DNA from: Lentisphaerota bacterium
GTDB lineage: Bacteria; Verrucomicrobiota; Lentisphaeria; Victivallales; Victivallaceae
Length of the DNA stretch: 64,000 bases
Assembly: GCA_017134815.1 (NCBI GenBank)
Contig: CP071032.1
Span: 620,001 to 684,000 of the forward strand
Direction: 5' to 3'
Part shown: piece after piece, positions 18,779 through 28,475 of the stretch
Position numbering within the stretch: position 1 is the stretch's first letter
How the letters are laid out: every line of letters begins with the position of its first letter
The notes under the pieces: generated by a model
Databases searched by the model: none
The model's input: only the letters and a program-made list of their open reading frames with translations
What the model was told of the DNA's origin: nothing
Translations under genes and position numbers: made by a program

Positions 18779-19792
18779 TTAGCGTGCGCCTACAATTCGA
18801 CTGTTATATCGCAGAACTCCTTCAACGATACTCTTAGCCAGCAGATTCTGATACCAGCTGCTTCTCAGCTTTTTCTCTTCAAGCCGGTTAGAAAGAAAAC
18901 CGCATTCAATAAGAATGGCTGGACACGGAGCATTTTTAACAACAAAAAATCTGGAGCGTTTGACCCCGCGGTCATCGGCTTTTGTCCGCCTGATTAAGGC
19001 ACTTTGAACCTGATAGGCAATATTCATGTTATTTTTATCATAACAGTTGCCGCTGTATTTTGTCCATACTGCCTTTGAAGATGAAGTTGAAGCTGTACCG
19101 GCCGGAGCCAGGCAAAAAGTCTCAATTCCGTCAACGGCTTTATTGGCCGCAATATTGGTGTGGATAGAAATAAACAGGTCAGCTTTGTATTTTCTCGCCA
19201 GTTCAGTTCGCTGGGCCAAAGTCAGGTAACGGTCGCTGTTTCGGGTAATGACAACTCTGTAGCCTTTCTGCTGCAGCATCTTACCCACCCTTCTACCGAT
19301 CTGAAGCGTCATATATTTCTCTTTTGTATAAGTTCCCTTGCCGCCATCATCCTTGCCGCCATGGCCGGGGTCTATCATTATGGTCCGCAAAGAGTGCTTG
19401 GTTAAAGCCCCGCGTCGCATTATCGGATCAATTGTTTTCAGAAAATCAGTACTGCTTATAAAACAGTCGTTGCCTTTTACAAAAGGCGCATAGGACAAAT
19501 AAACTTTTACCCCGTTTACAGTACAGTCCTTTTTCTGCGGGTAGAATAATAATTTTGAATATTTACTCGAAAGGGTAACCATTCCCTTCCAGACATAACA
19601 CTTCATACCGTAATAATTAGCAACATCACGCAAGTAAACGTATTTTTTGCCATATGCCTTGACAAACCGTATTTTGTTGGTGGCATACAGGTTAAAAGTC
19701 AGGATAAACAATACAAGGCAGACTACCGGCAGCAATAATTTTTTTCCACATGAAAGGAGCATGATAATTGTCCATATTTGTCTAAAATACAC
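18779..19792 (-). CDS. N-acetylmuramoyl-L-alanine amidase (AmiC-type)
   Basis: A zinc amidase that cleaves the peptide stem from peptidoglycan. The first ~40 residues contain a hydrophobic signal/anchor (LLLPVVCLVLFILTFNLYA). Residues ~42-125 resemble a small stalk domain (FVKAYGKKYVYLRDVANYYG), and the Amidase_3 domain runs from about residue 138 to the end. Zinc ligands are visible as His in DPGHGGKDDGG, Glu in TKEKYMTLQIG and His in ISIHTNIAAN; the catalytic Glu lies in ILIECGFLSN. It is single copy, and thiD lies 47 bases upstream on the same strand. An internal start at about 19762 is possible but has no better ribosome site. Confidence 0.92.
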   Translation of the reverse strand: MYFRQIWTIIMLLSCGKKLLLPVVCLVLFILTFNLYATNKIRFVKAYGKKYVYLRDVANYYGMKCYVWKGMVTLSSKYSKLLFYPQKKDCTVNGVKVYLSYAPFVKGNDCFISSTDFLKTIDPIMRRGALTKHSLRTIMIDPGHGGKDDGGKGTYTKEKYMTLQIGRRVGKMLQQKGYRVVITRNSDRYLTLAQRTELARKYKADLFISIHTNIAANKAVDGIETFCLAPAGTASTSSSKAVWTKYSGNCYDKNNMNIAYQVQSALIRRTKADDRGVKRSRFFVVKNAPCPAILIECGFLSNRLEEKKLRSSWYQNLLAKSIVEGVLRYNSRIVGAR

Positions 19793-19839
19793 AAAAAATT
19801 CTTCACCTCAACCTGCAAAAGATATATCAATATAAGTAA

Positions 19840-20685
19840 TCAGTCAATACGAGAAAGCAAAGTTTTTCCCTGATATGATTCCTGCGGAGGATACATTGCT
19901 TCAATTTCATGACCTATCTCTACTGACTCGTTTAAGGATCCGAAAACAAATCCCTTTGCCATTCTCAGTACTTTTCTCCATGGCAGTCCCAGCGCAAACC
20001 CGGCTGCGATCGCTGCCGACAACGTACATCCGGTACCATGAGAAGCCAGTGTGCCGGTCATTCGCGGAGAGCTCAATTCATAAATTTTTCCGTTATTAAT
20101 CACTATATCGGCAGCAACATCACTTTTTTCATCAAAGTGCCCGGCTTTTATGATCACACTGCAATGCCATTTTTCCGCGATCACCCCAGCTGCACGGATA
20201 GCCTCATCCCGGTCAGCTATAGACATGCCAGTCAGGATTTCCGCTTCCGGAATATTGGGGGTCACCCAGTCAGCCAGCGGAAGCAGCCTGTTATTTAAAG
20301 CCTCAACCGCCTCTTGCTCCAGCAACCGGCTGCCGCTGGTAGATACCATAACAGGGTCTATTACAAGGTTGATTTTTCTCGATTCAAGGGTTTCGGCTAC
20401 CGCATTAATTATCTCTGCATTGAGCAGCATTCCAGTCTTGGCGAATCTTATATCAATCTTATCCAGAACAGTATTAACCTGCATGGAAACTCCTTCCGCC
20501 GGAATAGCGTCAATGCGGTTAACTCTGCAGGGATTCTGAGCGGTAACCGCGGTAATCGCAGAACAGCCAAAAACTCCATAAGCTGAAAATGTTCTCAGGT
20601 CAGCCTGTATTCCGGCTCCACCACCGCTATCACTGCCGGCAATTGTCAACGCTGCCGGATAAAACTCTTTTTCACTGTTTTTCAT
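19840..20685 (-). CDS. thiD: Hydroxymethylpyrimidine/phosphomethylpyrimidine kinase
   Basis: A ribokinase-fold enzyme that phosphorylates HMP and HMP-phosphate for thiamine synthesis. It opens with LTIAGSDSGGGAGIQADLRT and VTAQN, has DPVMVSTSG in the middle and the anion-hole loop SHGTGCTLSAAIAA near the C-terminus. At 281 residues it has normal length. GGCGGGGAT lies just upstream of the ATG. No other thiamine gene is adjacent and I saw no TPP riboswitch before it. Confidence 0.94.
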   Translation of the reverse strand: MKNSEKEFYPAALTIAGSDSGGGAGIQADLRTFSAYGVFGCSAITAVTAQNPCRVNRIDAIPAEGVSMQVNTVLDKIDIRFAKTGMLLNAEIINAVAETLESRKINLVIDPVMVSTSGSRLLEQEAVEALNNRLLPLADWVTPNIPEAEILTGMSIADRDEAIRAAGVIAEKWHCSVIIKAGHFDEKSDVAADIVINNGKIYELSSPRMTGTLASHGTGCTLSAAIAAGFALGLPWRKVLRMAKGFVFGSLNESVEIGHEIEAMYPPQESYQGKTLLSRID

Positions 20686-20800
20686 ATATCCCCGCCTTGT
20701 TATAAATGTATATCCAATTTATATTCAAAATAATGAAAGCATTATAAAGCATAAGGAATCTAAATTACATTATATCCGGTCAAAAACAAATAGCTCATAT

Positions 20801-22174
20801 ATGATTTTACACGCTTTAAACCATATCCACTGTTCAATACTCACCACTGTCTTTCTACTGTGCTTCAGTAATAACAGCTTTGCAGCTCCCAGTGATGAAT
20901 TCATCACAGGCTCCGGCACCCTGATAGCTTTTCAGAAATTCGACCATGGTTACCATGCCCTGCTTCAATACCTGAAATATACTGACAGAACAATCTGCTA
21001 TTACCTGAAAAACCCACGTAGAACGCAGAATATAAACTGCAAAATTTACGTGACAGCTGAAAACATACCCGGTGACATAAGTACTCAAAGCAGTGGCAAC
21101 AGTCTGATTATCAATGTTTCAAGCAACACCCTGGCCAGAGGCAGAGATTTTCAATTAATGGGTAAACTGATTAATGCTCTGCTTTATGCAAAAAGCGGAA
21201 TTTTTCCGGAAAAGACCGCTCGCCCCCTCCCCGGCTGGCTGATAACCGGGATTTACGCAAAAATCCAGGCGCATTTTCTTGAACAGAGTATTATTTCAGT
21301 ATCATATTATCCCGGCCTGCGTGCCCTGCTCCAGGACGGGAAAATTCCGCCGCTGCGCCGTTCACTGTTTACGGCTTTGTCGCCGGAACAGGACGGTATT
21401 GCTTTTGACCTTTATCTTGAACTGTGCCGTTTTTTTATAAATGAATTGCGCAGGCTCAGCAGTAGTGTCGATAACCCTTTTTCAGATCTGGTCATACTTT
21501 CATCCAAAGAAAGATATAAGCCTGAAGAAATCTTTGACTCAACAGTGCTGCGGGTTATAAGCCAGGTCTATGACAAAACTGCCGGCAACAACGTAATTTC
21601 AGATATTTCAGATGAAGAAAAGCTGCAGTTATGGTTTATTGCGGCATTGAACAAAAGACTTGTCAATTACCTGGTACCTTTAAAAGCAGCTGCGTTTATT
21701 TCCAAGTTCCGGAAATTCAGAAAAGTGAATTACAGAATAGAAAAAAGAAAAAAAACCATCCATAACCAAATTGACATTGTTGATTTTCCGCGGGTATATC
21801 ACAAGCTGCTCAAGGATAACTATGCACAGGGATTGCTAGCGGAGAAACTGATTGAATTAAACAGCTTAAGCAACATTGCCCCGGCTTTAACCAGAGAACC
21901 TCTTGCCGTGCTGTATAATACACTTAAGCAGATAAACAGTATTGCCGCGCCAGTTGCACTGGACAGGATGCGACGGGCAATGCGACAACTTACAACCGCA
22001 ATATCACGGCAGGCGGCTATTGAAAAATATCTGCTGAAAATTGAATATCAAATGATTCCTCCCGGAAGGCTGTTCAGGAAAGAACTGCTCGAAACTAAAC
22101 GACTGCAGAAAAACAACTGGACTGAACTGAGTAAATATCTGGACAAAGTCGAAGCTGATTACCTAGAAGACTGA
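20801..22174 (+). CDS. Unknown exported protein, 457 residues
   Basis: I do not recognise this protein. It has a signal peptide (hydrophobic run ILTTVFLLCFSNNSFA, cleavage near residue 28). The mature part has aromatic-rich helical segments, for example LPGWLITGIYAKIQAHFLEQ, and a Lys/Arg-rich stretch (FRKFRKVNYRIEKRKKT) around residues 300-320. A segment before PGWLITGIYAK (GKLINALLYAKSG) recalls the region of secreted gluzincin-like proteins around a degenerate metal site, but no HExxH is present. No ribosome site is visible at the chosen ATG. It is divergent from thiD, and a 179-base gap separates it from the next gene. Confidence 0.75.
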   Translation: MILHALNHIHCSILTTVFLLCFSNNSFAAPSDEFITGSGTLIAFQKFDHGYHALLQYLKYTDRTICYYLKNPRRTQNINCKIYVTAENIPGDISTQSSGNSLIINVSSNTLARGRDFQLMGKLINALLYAKSGIFPEKTARPLPGWLITGIYAKIQAHFLEQSIISVSYYPGLRALLQDGKIPPLRRSLFTALSPEQDGIAFDLYLELCRFFINELRRLSSSVDNPFSDLVILSSKERYKPEEIFDSTVLRVISQVYDKTAGNNVISDISDEEKLQLWFIAALNKRLVNYLVPLKAAAFISKFRKFRKVNYRIEKRKKTIHNQIDIVDFPRVYHKLLKDNYAQGLLAEKLIELNSLSNIAPALTREPLAVLYNTLKQINSIAAPVALDRMRRAMRQLTTAISRQAAIEKYLLKIEYQMIPPGRLFRKELLETKRLQKNNWTELSKYLDKVEADYLED

Positions 22175-22280
22175 ATTCTTTAGTAATGTCCGGCTTGCCA
22201 ATCAGCTAAATCCGTACTATTTTTACGGCAGGGATTGCATAACTTTAATAAATGAATATCTTATGCCCCTTGGATTTGGG

Positions 22281-22300
22281 TCAAAACCGTGCGGTTTTGA
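22281..22300. promoter_or_regulatory. 20-bp palindrome upstream of the FMN dioxygenase gene
   Basis: Nine-base arms (22281-22289 and 22292-22300) are perfectly complementary around a 2-base centre and lie 54 bases before the start codon. Such a tight dyad suits a protein-binding operator better than an RNA hairpin. The binding factor is unknown. Confidence 0.35.
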
Positions 22301-22353
22301 GTGAATATGATTATTAAACTGAATTAAATATACTCTTTGTATAAGGAGAGACC

Positions 22354-23388
22354 ATGAAAGCAAGTAAGATGCTGAATTCTTTGATGCAGCGTGGGAGTGA
22401 CTTCCTGGGCTGTGAATATCCGATAATATGTGGTGCAATGACCTGGGTTTCTGAACCTAACCTTGTAGCGGCAGTCTGCAACAGCGGCTGCTTCGGCTGT
22501 TTGGCCGGAGGAAACGCGCCGGAAGATGTATTGCGGGACCAGGTAGCTCAGGTAAGATCATTGACGGACAAGCCGTTCGGAGTTAACCTGATTACAATTG
22601 CTCCCTCTTACAAGTCTCATCTTGAGGCTATCAAGGACATGAAGCTGCCTTTTGTCGTTTTTGCCGGAAGTTTTCCGCGCAAGGAGGAAGTTGAGCTGGC
22701 AAAAGCCACCGGGGCAAAAGTTATGTGCTTTGCCTCGACAGTATCCATCGCTAAGCGTATGATTCGTTTCGGTGCGGATGCAATAATTCTTGAAGGCAGC
22801 GAAGCTGGAGGTCATATCGGTCATGTCTCTGCTTCGGTTCTTATGCAGCAGGTGCTGTTTGAAGTAGCCGACAAGATTCCGGTATTCATGGCCGGCGGAA
22901 TTGCAACAGGCAAAATGATGGCACACACCATGCTGATGGGTGCTGCCGGAGTTCAGCTCGGCACCCGGTTTGTAATGACAGAAGAGTGTCTGGCACACGA
23001 TAAATTCAAACAGTCATTTATTCGCGCTAATGCTCGCGACGCAATTTCTACGCCTCAGTACGACTCGAAACTGCCGGTAGTCGCAGTTCGTTCTTTGCGC
23101 AACAAAGGTGTTCAGGCATTCGGGCAACTGCAGCTCAAGCTGTTAAAAGAACTTGAAAACGGCACCATTAAACGTGAAGACGCGCAGGAGGAAGTTGAAA
23201 AGTTCTGGATGGGAGCACTTCGCAAAGCTGTAGTTGACGGCGATATTGAAGGCGGCTCCCTGATGGCCGGACAGTCCGTTGGCCTGGTCAACAAAATTGT
23301 TCCGGTAAAAGAGCTTGTTGAAGAGCTGATCACTGAAGCTTCCGCCACCGTGGATGAACTCAAGGAAAACTTAAATTCATTAGGCTGA
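22354..23388 (+). CDS. Nitronate monooxygenase / FabK-like FMN enzyme
   Basis: A TIM-barrel flavoprotein of the 2-nitropropane dioxygenase/FabK family, 344 residues, with AAGGAGAG eight bases before the ATG. Family marks are PIICGAMTWVSEPNLVAAV at the N-terminus, KPFGVNLIT, DAIILEGSEAGGHIGH, which contains the conserved active-site His region, and the FMN-phosphate loops FMAGGIATGKM and GAAGVQLGTRFVMTEEC. It could be a nitronate monooxygenase or an enoyl-ACP reductase II (FabK); these are hard to separate by motif. Next to cell-envelope genes a FabK role would make sense, but that is inference. Confidence 0.85.
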   Translation: MKASKMLNSLMQRGSDFLGCEYPIICGAMTWVSEPNLVAAVCNSGCFGCLAGGNAPEDVLRDQVAQVRSLTDKPFGVNLITIAPSYKSHLEAIKDMKLPFVVFAGSFPRKEEVELAKATGAKVMCFASTVSIAKRMIRFGADAIILEGSEAGGHIGHVSASVLMQQVLFEVADKIPVFMAGGIATGKMMAHTMLMGAAGVQLGTRFVMTEECLAHDKFKQSFIRANARDAISTPQYDSKLPVVAVRSLRNKGVQAFGQLQLKLLKELENGTIKREDAQEEVEKFWMGALRKAVVDGDIEGGSLMAGQSVGLVNKIVPVKELVEELITEASATVDELKENLNSLG

Positions 23389-23397
23389 TAATCGCCG

Positions 23398-24282
23398 ATG
23401 GCATGGATTAAGGGCAAAAGTTTTATCAAAATCAGTTATCTGCTTATTCTCGCCGCATTAATAGCGGTGGTTGCAGCAGCCGGTTTTGATACCCTGAGAA
23501 CTGTGGCATTTCGCATTTCCAGTGGCTTCTTTTACCCTTATCTGTCTCTACCGGCATCAGGCAAATATGAAATAGCTGACCGCAGCTTGCTGCTCCACAG
23601 CAGAAATGAACTTGCTGCGGCGCTTGAAAAACAGCAGAAAGTTAACCGGGCGCTGTCCGCCAAGGCTGCGGTAGTTGCAGAGCTTGCCGTTGAAAATGAA
23701 GAGCTGAGAAGCCTGCTGAAGCTTAAAGCACGCCCGAATTACAGTTATATTGCAGCTGAAATTATCCTGCGCGACCCGGTCAACTGGCAGGAAGGATTTG
23801 TCATAGGAAAAGGCAAAGCTGAGGGCGTCAAAAAAGGCACACCGGTATTATGCTTCAGCAATGGGGACAGCAACCACCCGATTATGGCCGGCATTGTAAA
23901 AAACGTCTCTAATCATTCAGCACAGGTAACTTCCGTTATAAGTCCGCATTTCCGAATATCAGCATACCTGACCGGAAATAAAGCCTACGGTTTCCTGAAC
24001 GTGGATGAACAGCAGCGCCGGGAACCCGGTAAGATCAACATCAGTTACCTGCCAGTAGCACACAAATATAAAACAGGCCAACGCTGTGTAACAACCGGCT
24101 TTGAACGCAAGATACCGGCCGGTATTGATATTGGCAAAGTGTCGGAGATAATCACCCCCGACACGGTTTTCGATAATAATCTTTATAAAACCGGCATGAT
24201 TGAACCGATGGTCAATCTTGAAAGTATACATTTTGTTTTACTTCCGGTCTTTACTGGAAAAGGCCAGAAAAAGGAGCGCTGA
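23398..24282 (+). CDS. mreC: Rod shape-determining protein MreC
   Basis: MreC is the periplasmic scaffold linking MreB filaments to peptidoglycan synthases. One N-terminal membrane helix (ISYLLILAALIAVVAAAGF) is followed by a coiled coil at about residues 60-105 (ELAAALEKQQKVNRALSAKA) and the double beta-barrel domain from about residue 115, with the family-typical IILRDPVNWQEGFVIGKG and GQRCVTTGFERKIPAGIDIG. At 294 residues it is normal. It is followed after two bases by mreD, making an mreC-mreD-PBP2 operon; mreB is not in the window. Confidence 0.93.
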   Translation: MAWIKGKSFIKISYLLILAALIAVVAAAGFDTLRTVAFRISSGFFYPYLSLPASGKYEIADRSLLLHSRNELAAALEKQQKVNRALSAKAAVVAELAVENEELRSLLKLKARPNYSYIAAEIILRDPVNWQEGFVIGKGKAEGVKKGTPVLCFSNGDSNHPIMAGIVKNVSNHSAQVTSVISPHFRISAYLTGNKAYGFLNVDEQQRREPGKINISYLPVAHKYKTGQRCVTTGFERKIPAGIDIGKVSEIITPDTVFDNNLYKTGMIEPMVNLESIHFVLLPVFTGKGQKKER

Positions 24283-24284
24283 GG

Positions 24285-24806
24285 ATGTATCTGCTGTTTT
24301 GTGCCGCATACATGGGAGTGCTTTTTATATTGCAGTTGCTTGTCGGCAATGTTGGGGTTTATTTGCCTTTATGCGCTTTAGGAGTATTCTATTTGAGCGT
24401 TTCAGGCAGCTGGCGCAAGGCTGTTTTTGTCGCGCTGCTGGCCGGAGCGGCACTGGATTCACTTTACGGACGGAGTCTCATGCTTTCCCCATTTACTTTT
24501 GTGCTTACAGCCCTTTACGGACAGTTCTGGATAAGGCATTATAACAGTAAACAACTGGCTGAAAGCATAGTTCCAGGAGTGCTCATACCGGTTATAACTT
24601 TGGTTCCGCTCTGGCTTTACAGATTCTACAGTTCAGGGCTTAATCTTTTTCAGATAAAAAGCGCTTTGACAATGTTTATTTTTACCTGTACTTTCGGTGC
24701 AGTCTTTATGCCTCTGCTTGTAATAATACTTGATAATGCCGCAGGAATGTTCAGACTGCCCAAATATACAGAAGCCAAAAAAAGACTTTTAGAAAACCGG
24801 AGATAA
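24285..24806 (+). CDS. mreD: MreD-like membrane protein
   Basis: A 173-residue protein composed almost entirely of hydrophobic helices (about five), with AAGGAG upstream of its ATG and only two bases after mreC. The segment LLAGAALDSLYGRSLMLSPF matches the MreD pattern in which a conserved acidic residue follows a small-residue helix. Sequence similarity in MreD is weak across phyla, so the call rests mainly on length, topology and position between mreC and a PBP2 gene. Confidence 0.85.
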   Translation: MYLLFCAAYMGVLFILQLLVGNVGVYLPLCALGVFYLSVSGSWRKAVFVALLAGAALDSLYGRSLMLSPFTFVLTALYGQFWIRHYNSKQLAESIVPGVLIPVITLVPLWLYRFYSSGLNLFQIKSALTMFIFTCTFGAVFMPLLVIILDNAAGMFRLPKYTEAKKRLLENRR

Positions 24807-24810
24807 ACTG

Positions 24811-26655
24811 ATGCGCAGTATGTGGCTGAAAAACCGAAACAGAGTCATTTTTCTGGGATTACTGCTGTTATGTGGTTTTTTTATACTTGCGGCAAAATTA
24901 TGGCTGGAGCAGATAGAGGAAGGCAGGTCTCATAAAAACAGAATCTCAAGACAATCCGTTCGCCGCATTAGAATACCAGCGCCCAGAGGCAAAATACTGA
25001 CTTCAGATCATCACATTCTGGCCACAAATACACCTTCCTTTGATGCTTATCTGTACTTTGAGGAAATGCGGCAGACAAGCCGGAGCAAGACGGTAAAGTA
25101 TATTGAGGATTCGTTGAAAAAAATCTACAAATCCATTGAAAGAAAACCGGAAGTTGACCTGAAAGCGGTTTATTTGCACATGCGCCGTCCCGGAACTCCC
25201 TTCAAAATTGTAACAAACCTGACCCAACAGGAAATTGCCAAGTTACTTGTACTGACCAGTCAAATTAAAGGTCTCAGTATTATCCCGGGCAGTAACCGGG
25301 AATATCCTGACGGTTCAATCGCTGCTCACATAGTTGGTTACACCAGGCCGGAAAATCCAATGCAGGCAAATGACCGCAATAAATTTTCCTACTATGTCCC
25401 GGACCCGAAAGGTGTTCGCGGACTGGAACTGGCCTTTGACACATTTGACAATAATGAACATAAAATTCGCGGCCTCAAAGGTTCTCCCGGATTCAGTCTG
25501 GTTCAGGTTGACCACCTCGGGTTTGTCCGGCAGGTTTTGATTGATCAAGTGAAGCCGCTGCCTGGAAATAACATTGTTTTAACTCTGGATTATGATGCTC
25601 AAAAAATAGCCAGCCAGCTCATGGCAGGCAAACGCGGTGCCTTTGTATTGCTCAACGCAGATACCGGAGCAGTCCTTGCGATGGTTTCTTCTCCTACCTT
25701 TGACCTGAATGAGTTTGTTCCAAGGATCAGCAACACGGATTATCAGCGACTGCTTAAAGATCCCGGAATACCGCTTCTGGACAGAGCCTTACAGGGACAG
25801 TATATGCCGGGCTCGATTATTAAGCCGCTGAACTGCCTGTCATACCTCAATAATGGAGTCAAACCGGAAGATTATGTCATCTGCAAGGGTTACACCCAGA
25901 TCGGAAACGCCAGAATTCGCTGTGTATCATGGCGCGTTGGCGGTCACGGCAAAGTCAACCTTTATGCCGCTCTTCAGAAATCCTGCAACGACTACATGAT
26001 TGAACATGCCCTGAAAATAGGTATTGATAAGATGATCCCTGTCCTTCGCGAAGCCGGTATAGGCCAGAAAACCGGTATTGAGCTGCCGGAAAGAAAGGGT
26101 CTGCTTCCATCAAGGGAATATTGTCGAAAAACCCGCAAACGCAACTGGAGAGCCCATGATACCGGGCTGGTTTCAATTGGTCAGGGCATGATAGAAGTAA
26201 CTCCATTGCAGGCGGCGGTCTTTACTGCCGCCCTGGCAAATGGCGGAAAAGTAATGAGGCCTCACCTGTTGAAAGAAATCCGTGACAGCCACGGCACTGT
26301 TCTATACAGGAAAAAGCCAGAAGTTGAAAGAGAGCTGAAAACAACACCTGCCGACCTGGCTGCTGTTCAAAAGGGTATGTACATGGTCGTAAACACCAGT
26401 GAAGGGGGCGGCCGAAGAGCCCAGAATAACTTTATCAAACTATCCGGAAAAACCGGCACAGCCGAGGTAGGTTACGGAAAAAACCGGCGCAAGAACGTCT
26501 GGTTTATCTGCTTTGGCGAATATAAGGGCAAAAGGTACGCGCTGGCAGTGCTGGTTGAACACGGTACTTTTGGCGGATTGATCTGCGCCCCGCTGGTTAA
26601 GCAGTTCTTTTCGCGCTGGTTCTGGTTCAAGCAGCACAGCGACATCAGCCCGTAA
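24811..26655 (+). CDS. mrdA: Penicillin-binding protein 2 (elongasome transpeptidase)
   Basis: A class B PBP that cross-links peptidoglycan in the rod complex. One N-terminal membrane anchor (VIFLGLLLLCGFFILAAKLW) precedes the pedestal domain with the start IRIPAPRGKILTSD. Transpeptidase motifs are S335-x-x-K338 in MPGSIIKPLN, S391-x-N393 in QKSCNDYM, and KTG in LSGKTGTAEVG. At 614 residues it fits PBP2 rather than PBP3. It follows mreD by four bases with GGAG in front. RodA, its usual partner, is not in the window. The gene ends convergently with the epimerase gene, 6 bases away. Confidence 0.94.
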   Translation: MRSMWLKNRNRVIFLGLLLLCGFFILAAKLWLEQIEEGRSHKNRISRQSVRRIRIPAPRGKILTSDHHILATNTPSFDAYLYFEEMRQTSRSKTVKYIEDSLKKIYKSIERKPEVDLKAVYLHMRRPGTPFKIVTNLTQQEIAKLLVLTSQIKGLSIIPGSNREYPDGSIAAHIVGYTRPENPMQANDRNKFSYYVPDPKGVRGLELAFDTFDNNEHKIRGLKGSPGFSLVQVDHLGFVRQVLIDQVKPLPGNNIVLTLDYDAQKIASQLMAGKRGAFVLLNADTGAVLAMVSSPTFDLNEFVPRISNTDYQRLLKDPGIPLLDRALQGQYMPGSIIKPLNCLSYLNNGVKPEDYVICKGYTQIGNARIRCVSWRVGGHGKVNLYAALQKSCNDYMIEHALKIGIDKMIPVLREAGIGQKTGIELPERKGLLPSREYCRKTRKRNWRAHDTGLVSIGQGMIEVTPLQAAVFTAALANGGKVMRPHLLKEIRDSHGTVLYRKKPEVERELKTTPADLAAVQKGMYMVVNTSEGGGRRAQNNFIKLSGKTGTAEVGYGKNRRKNVWFICFGEYKGKRYALAVLVEHGTFGGLICAPLVKQFFSRWFWFKQHSDISP

Positions 26656-26661
26656 ACCGCA

Positions 26662-27630
26662 TTACGTGTTACCAGACTTTATACCTGCCGCCACGTCATG
26701 GATTATTTCTTCAAGAGCAAACTCTGCCTTCCAGTTGAGCAGATCCCTCACAGCCCTGGTATTCGGGGCACGATGCAGCATATCCTCAAAGCCTGCTTCA
26801 TAAGCCTGATCATAAGGCACTTTCTTTATGCCGGAGCTGCTTCCGAGTTGAGCAATAACCAGCTCAGCCAACCCCTGAATACTGATTTTATTGTGACTGC
26901 CGATATTATATATTTTCCCGTAGGACTCAGGGCAGTCTATTAAGCCGATCAAAGCACGAACCGTATCAAAAACATGACAGAAGCACCGCGACTGTGTACC
27001 GTCTCCATAAACAGAAAGATCTTCATTGTTCAAAGCCTGCTCTACAAAACGCGGCACCACCATCCCGTACTGCCCGGTCTGACGCGGTCCAACTGTATTA
27101 AAAAAGCGAACTACAGTACCCTTAAGTTTCTGGGCCCGATAAAACGCCATTACATAAAATTCATCAAGCAACTTACTGCAGGCATAAGACCAGCGGGAAT
27201 GATTCGGGCAGCCAATCAGCAAGTCATCAGTTTCGCTGAATGTTTTCTTTGTAGACTTTCCATAAACTTCGCTGGTACTGGCAACGACTATCCGTTTATC
27301 ATGCTCCGCGGCTGCTTTTAGCACCTGCTCTGTACCATGAACATTAGTGGTAATAGTCCTTACCGGGTCATTTACAACTAACTCAACACCAACAGCTGCC
27401 GCCAGGTGAAAAATCATATCAACATTCCTGACTATGTCCCCCATGTCAGTCATAGTCACAATATCTTCCTGAATAAACTCTAAAGCCGGATTGGACTGAA
27501 CTCTGGCAAGATTATTTAAGCTGCCGGTTGAAAGATTATCAATAACAACTGCCTCATGTCCCATTTTCAGCAGTCTTTCCGTAAGATGGCCTCCAATAAA
27601 ACCGGCGCCGCCGGTTACCAGGATACGCAT
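26662..27630 (-). CDS. NAD-dependent nucleotide-sugar epimerase/dehydratase
   Basis: An extended short-chain dehydrogenase of 322 residues. The NAD-binding motif is VTGGAGFIGGHLTERL; the catalytic Ser lies in ASTSEVYGKS and the Tyr-Lys pair in SRWSYACSKLLDE. RFFNTVGPRQTGQYGMVVPRF and DVYGDG-like SVYGDGTQSRCF match UDP-sugar enzymes. UDP-glucuronate decarboxylase or UDP-glucose 4-epimerase are the likeliest activities; the motifs do not separate them. AGGGAGGT lies just before the ATG. It is divided from pssA by ten bases. Confidence 0.88.
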   Translation of the reverse strand: MRILVTGGAGFIGGHLTERLLKMGHEAVVIDNLSTGSLNNLARVQSNPALEFIQEDIVTMTDMGDIVRNVDMIFHLAAAVGVELVVNDPVRTITTNVHGTEQVLKAAAEHDKRIVVASTSEVYGKSTKKTFSETDDLLIGCPNHSRWSYACSKLLDEFYVMAFYRAQKLKGTVVRFFNTVGPRQTGQYGMVVPRFVEQALNNEDLSVYGDGTQSRCFCHVFDTVRALIGLIDCPESYGKIYNIGSHNKISIQGLAELVIAQLGSSSGIKKVPYDQAYEAGFEDMLHRAPNTRAVRDLLNWKAEFALEEIIHDVAAGIKSGNT

Positions 27631-27640
27631 TCATACCTCC

Positions 27641-28459
27641 CTAAGCTGTTTGGTTCTGGCGGTTAGCGCCTCCCCCTGTAATTGATTTGATCTTTCCGAA
27701 CAGTGCAATTACTGGGCCGGAAAAGATATATAAATTAATTAATGCAACTACCGCTGCAATCTTAAACGCGCCAACCGCTAAAAGAATTATCAGAAAGACA
27801 GCCAGCCGTTTTTTATTACGCCTGATTGAAAAAAGCCATTTGCCAATATGTATGTATGATACATTACTGACCATTAAAAGTCCAAGGATCGCGGCATATA
27901 TCGGCAATCCGAATTCAAGGTATTTTATTGGAGCTGAGTAAGTCTTGCAAAGAATAACCACACTGCAGATAGCGGCAGCTCCGCCGGGTGAAGGCAGGCC
28001 AGAAAACTTGTCACCACTCTTCTTTTCCACCATTGCATGCACATTATAAGTGGCCAGCCGGAGCGCGGCACAGCCAAGGTAAACGCCGCAGAACCCATAG
28101 GTTATTACTGTCTGCCAGATATTCATCTGCTTGCCGCAATGGGCCAGGATAGCACAAATTATTGCAGGAGCAACTCCAAAAGTAACCATATCAGCCAGGG
28201 AGTCCATCTGAATGCCTTTCATACTGGCAGCATTGAAAATCCTGGCGGCAAAGCCGTCAAGCGCATCAAAGATCATCGCAAATAAGATTACCCATGCGGA
28301 CAGCGCAAACACCTCCATGACCCCTTTGGGGCTATGATAAACCTGCAGGGTAAGCAGCATGGCAGTAAAGCCGCAAAGTGAATTACACAAAGTAAGCGCA
28401 TTGGGAACCGACTTAAACCAGCGGTTCTCTTCAAGAAGAGTTCGAAATCTGTTTTTCAC
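27641..28459 (-). CDS. pssA: CDP-diacylglycerol-serine O-phosphatidyltransferase
   Basis: A membrane enzyme making phosphatidylserine. The CDP-alcohol phosphotransferase signature is complete: residues D-A-L-D-G, A-R, then G-I-Q-M-D-S-L-A-D in MIFDALDGFAARIFNAAS and the following GIQMDSLADMVTFG. About seven to eight hydrophobic helices span the rest. The start is GTG, supported by GGAGCC eight bases upstream. It lies 16 bases after the psd stop, so the pair psd-pssA covers synthesis of phosphatidylethanolamine. Confidence 0.92.
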   Translation of the reverse strand: MKNRFRTLLEENRWFKSVPNALTLCNSLCGFTAMLLTLQVYHSPKGVMEVFALSAWVILFAMIFDALDGFAARIFNAASMKGIQMDSLADMVTFGVAPAIICAILAHCGKQMNIWQTVITYGFCGVYLGCAALRLATYNVHAMVEKKSGDKFSGLPSPGGAAAICSVVILCKTYSAPIKYLEFGLPIYAAILGLLMVSNVSYIHIGKWLFSIRRNKKRLAVFLIILLAVGAFKIAAVVALINLYIFSGPVIALFGKIKSITGGGANRQNQTA

Positions 28460-28475
28460 TTTAAACAGGCTCCAG